Assembly: GCA_913058245.1 (NCBI GenBank)
Contig: CAJXQJ010000001.1
Span: forward strand, 186,001 to 250,000
DNA length: 64,000 nt
Direction: 5' to 3'
Origin: an uncultured Colwellia sp.
GTDB taxonomy: Bacteria > Pseudomonadota > Gammaproteobacteria > Enterobacterales > Alteromonadaceae
The notes under the pieces are model-generated. The model had not been told where the DNA came from and ran no database searches. It was given only the letters and a program-made list of their open reading frames with translations. The position numbers and the translations under genes are program-made. This document shows positions 61,815-64,000 of the stretch, in pieces (the stretch's first letter is position 1; each line of letters opens with the position of its first letter).

Positions 61815-62372
61815 ATGAAAAAACTTATTGTACTATTAACACTTTCTACATTAAGTACCTCTGTTCTTGCACAGGAAACAAGCTGGTTAGACAGCCTAAA
61901 GAATTTAATTGGCTTAGGCGATGCTAAAGAACAAACGGCTGAGGCAAATACTTCAGCGATGCCAAGCACTGACGGCCTAATCGATATGTTAACAGGATCT
62001 TTAGATGTGAACTCAGGCCAGGCCGCAGGAGGTATGGGAGCTATTTTAAATTACGTTAAAAATAATGTCTCAAGTGAGCAATTTAGTCAGCTTGCTAAAT
62101 CTTTACCTGGTGTTGATGGGCTTGTTAGTCAAATGCCAGATATCAGTAAACTTAGCTCTGGCGAAGGTTTAGGTGGTTTGTTAGATAAAGCGTCACAATA
62201 TAGTGACTCTTTAAAATCTATCAATGATGTGAAAAAGCAATTTGAAGCTTTAGGTTTAAAGCCAGAGATGATCAGTGGTTTTGTAAATACTGCGCAAAGT
62301 TACCTAGATACAGAGCAAGGCCAACAAGCGAAGCAAATTTTAACCGACGGCTTAGGAAAACTTTTAGGCTAG
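61815..62372 (+). CDS. DUF2780 (VcgC/VcgE-like) exported protein
   Basis: A 185-residue protein with a signal peptide (cut after VLA, residue ~19) and a DUF2780-type helical domain from ~55 (SLPGVDGLVSQMPDISKL, LGLKPEMISGFVNTAQSYLD, GQQAKQILTDGLGKLLG). Known from Vibrio VcgC/VcgE; function unknown. Start chosen at the ATG at 61815 (MKKLIV); an ATG at 61803 is possible. Confidence 0.82.
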   Translation: MKKLIVLLTLSTLSTSVLAQETSWLDSLKNLIGLGDAKEQTAEANTSAMPSTDGLIDMLTGSLDVNSGQAAGGMGAILNYVKNNVSSEQFSQLAKSLPGVDGLVSQMPDISKLSSGEGLGGLLDKASQYSDSLKSINDVKKQFEALGLKPEMISGFVNTAQSYLDTEQGQQAKQILTDGLGKLLG

Positions 62373-62408
62373 TTACAAGTATTGTTGCTAAATATTTAAA
62401 TTTTAATT

Positions 62409-62440
62409 AAGCACTTTGCTGACTGCAAAGTGCTTTTTTT
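62409..62440 (+). terminator. Rho-independent terminator after the DUF2780 gene
   Basis: AAGCACTTTGC/GCAAAGTGCTT stem with a five-base loop followed by a T run. Confidence 0.92.
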
Positions 62441-62492
62441 ATTTCACCTAATAGCTGAAATAAAAATGTAAGTGCGTATAAAGGAGTGTTCT

Positions 62493-63623
62493 ATGCAAAG
62501 AAGAAATTTTTTGAAACAACTCGCAGGTTTTAGCTCCATTGCGACCTTAAGTGCGTGCTCGAATATTAGTAATCCTGTTACTTCTGTTGATAAAAAAAGG
62601 CTGTATATTGACGGTTTATCTTTTGTGCCAGATGAAAATTTTGATGTTAAAGCATCACAACTAGATAGTTTTATTGCTGATATTTCTGCAATTGAAGAGG
62701 TAAAGCTTGCTGATGGTAGCGTAAATTATAAGCGTACCTATCAAGCTTGTATGAAAAGTATTAAAGAAAAAAACACAAAAATGTTATCTGCACCAAACAC
62801 TTATCATATTGCGAAAAAGGGCAGCGATATTTTTACTGCCAGGGATGATGATAAGTGTGCGGTATTTCTACAAATTCAAGGAGCTGATTGCGTTGAAGGT
62901 GGGCTTGAGCAAGTTGATGAATTTCATCAGTTAGGTTTAAGAGTGCTGCAATTAACACATCACTATAATAATTTATACGCTGGTGGTGCATTAAGCCTAG
63001 AGAAACAGGGGTTAAGCAAACAAGGCTTTGCCTTAATAGATAAGCTCGAAAGCAAAAATATGCTGATTGATTTGTCTCACTCTAGCGTTGCCAGCGCTCA
63101 AGATACGTTACATCGAGCCAAAGGACCAATTGTTCAAACTCACGGTGCGGCGCGGGAAATTATCAACAACGCCCGTTGTACACCAGACCATATTTTGAAA
63201 GGCATTGCTGATAGTGGAGGAGTGTTTGGAGTATTTATGATGTCGTGGTGGCTAACCAATGAAAAAATACCAAGACCAGAGCATTATATTGCACATTTAA
63301 AGCATGTTAAAAATGTGGCTGGAATTGATGCCGTTGCCATTGCAAATGATTACCCTCTTCGTGGTCATAAAAATGCACTATCCGCTGGCAATAATAATGC
63401 GGTAGCCATTAAAGGTTATGACAGTTGGTGGCAAGGTCTAGGTAAGAAGGGGGTATTGGGATTCGAGCGAGACGTTAATCATATTGTTATTCCTGAGTTA
63501 AACCATATTAAACGCATGCGCTCAATTGAATATCAACTATCAAAAGCAAAATTTACTGGTACAGAAATAGATAAAATTATGGGGAAAAACTGGCAACGAG
63601 TGTTAGTTGATGTTTTAGGCTAG
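62493..63623 (+). CDS. M19-type membrane dipeptidase, atypical metal site
   Basis: A 376-residue protein of the renal-dipeptidase (M19) family, exported by a Tat-type signal (RRNFLKQLAG at residues 3-12) with a lipobox-like LSAC near residue 24. Family features present: LTHHYNNLYAGGAL, LIDLSHSS (DLSH motif), QTHGAAREI and RCTPDHILKGIADSGG. The N-terminal HxD metal pair normally found in DGHNDLP is replaced by IDGLSFVP, and the usual GSDFDG is AIANDYPL, so activity on dipeptides is doubtful. Start at the ATG at 62493 after AAAGGAG. Confidence 0.85.
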   Translation: MQRRNFLKQLAGFSSIATLSACSNISNPVTSVDKKRLYIDGLSFVPDENFDVKASQLDSFIADISAIEEVKLADGSVNYKRTYQACMKSIKEKNTKMLSAPNTYHIAKKGSDIFTARDDDKCAVFLQIQGADCVEGGLEQVDEFHQLGLRVLQLTHHYNNLYAGGALSLEKQGLSKQGFALIDKLESKNMLIDLSHSSVASAQDTLHRAKGPIVQTHGAAREIINNARCTPDHILKGIADSGGVFGVFMMSWWLTNEKIPRPEHYIAHLKHVKNVAGIDAVAIANDYPLRGHKNALSAGNNNAVAIKGYDSWWQGLGKKGVLGFERDVNHIVIPELNHIKRMRSIEYQLSKAKFTGTEIDKIMGKNWQRVLVDVLG

Positions 63624-63707
63624 TGAGATAAATTTAATTTTTATGATCATGTGTGCGTCTTTTGTGAATTTATTTCGTCTTATTAGTAAACCTTATTGGA
63701 GATAGAT

Positions 63708-64000
63708 ATGAAGTTTACCGAAAAGAAAGTGGCAGCAAAAAATAGTTTTATTCGTAATAGTTCATCAATGCTAAAGAATGTCTTTGGTACCACCGAAGTG
63801 ACGCCATTTTGGATAGCAGACATGGACTTTACCATTGCAAAACCGATTCAGCAGGAGTTACAACGGCTTGTAGAACGTAATCAGTTTGCTTATGAGAATG
63901 ACTCTGCCACGGTTTTTAATGCTATTAGTGGTTGGTTCAAGCGTAGGCATAACTTAACCTTAAGCTCGAATCAATTTGTGCAAGTGCCTGGCGTACTAGC
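63708..64000 (+). CDS. MalY/PatB-type PLP aminotransferase (cystathionine beta-lyase), 3' end cut
   Basis: The first ~97 residues of a fold-type I PLP enzyme run off the window. The N-terminal pattern FWIADMDFTIAKPIQQELQRL and YAYEND-like FAYENDSATVFNAISGWFKRRH are typical of MalY/PatB C-S lyases. The PLP lysine lies beyond the window, so the call rests on the N-terminal region. RBS TTGGAG lies 6 bases before the ATG. Confidence 0.82.
   Translation, partial: MKFTEKKVAAKNSFIRNSSSMLKNVFGTTEVTPFWIADMDFTIAKPIQQELQRLVERNQFAYENDSATVFNAISGWFKRRHNLTLSSNQFVQVPGVL

Overview
The window is low-GC chromosomal DNA from a marine gammaproteobacterium, most likely Alteromonadales and close to Colwellia or Thalassotalea. 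The evidence is gene content: DUF2059, DUF2780 and VF530 proteins, TonB receptors, an RpoE-ChrR/photolyase/Cfa cluster, MCPs and a chromosomal-type integron cassette array. The taxonomic call is an inference from gene families. No rRNA, tRNA, CRISPR array, transposase or integrase was seen.

Region 1 (1-8.2 kb) holds mostly unlinked housekeeping or secreted genes on the minus strand: a truncated tricorn/S41-type protease, a DM13 protein, a CbiZ-like amidohydrolase, a trypsin-like protease, a VOC protein, a lipoprotein cyclophilin, a CheY-like receiver and an M1-like metallopeptidase. A DUF2059 protein is on the plus strand.

Region 2 (8.3-22.0 kb) is a coherent singlet-oxygen/photo-oxidative stress regulon. 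An ECF sigma factor and its ChrR zinc/cupin anti-sigma factor lead a nine-gene operon: sigma, chrR, DUF523/DUF1722, photolyase, NTF2-like, SDR, FAD oxidoreductase, DUF1365, Cfa-type methyltransferase. Four neighbouring units carry the same promoter signature, TGA(A/T)C(A/C/T) - 15-16 bp - CGTA(T/G), as the sigma operon itself: DUF2878/chalcone-isomerase-like/DUF3833, a TIGR01777 epimerase, a four-FAS1 fasciclin lipoprotein, and a LON-substrate-binding-domain protein. About 15 genes of DNA repair and lipid modification therefore appear to form one local regulon. A 1359-residue multi-pass membrane protein and an RDD protein follow.

Region 3 (27-39.6 kb) has a secreted MBL-fold hydrolase, a LysE/Lrp pair, an SDR, and an iron-uptake locus. 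That locus comprises two small membrane proteins, a PepSY protein, a TonB receptor, and a divergent MATE exporter plus signal-peptide-bearing methyltransferase, with a Fur-box-like palindrome in the divergent promoter. SRPBCC and YkgJ proteins close the region.

Region 4 (40.5-48.35 kb) is an integron cassette array without a visible integrase (CALIN type). It has 16 attC sites, one internally deleted and two others with altered core triplets, delimiting 15 small plus-strand cassettes. Almost all encode unknown proteins, and most of these are membrane, secreted or lipoprotein. The last attC supplies the C-terminal codons and stop of the convergent TPR gene.

Region 5 (48.3-64 kb) contains a TPR protein, an unknown anchored protein, a lipase-like hydrolase and an MCP. 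Next is a TetR-controlled locus with a Rieske oxygenase, a small membrane protein and a beta-propeller/di-heme lipoprotein facing a TetR regulator, a GyrI-like-domain protein and a fatty-acid/sterol hydroxylase. VF530, DUF2780, an atypical M19 dipeptidase and a truncated MalY/PatB aminotransferase finish the window.
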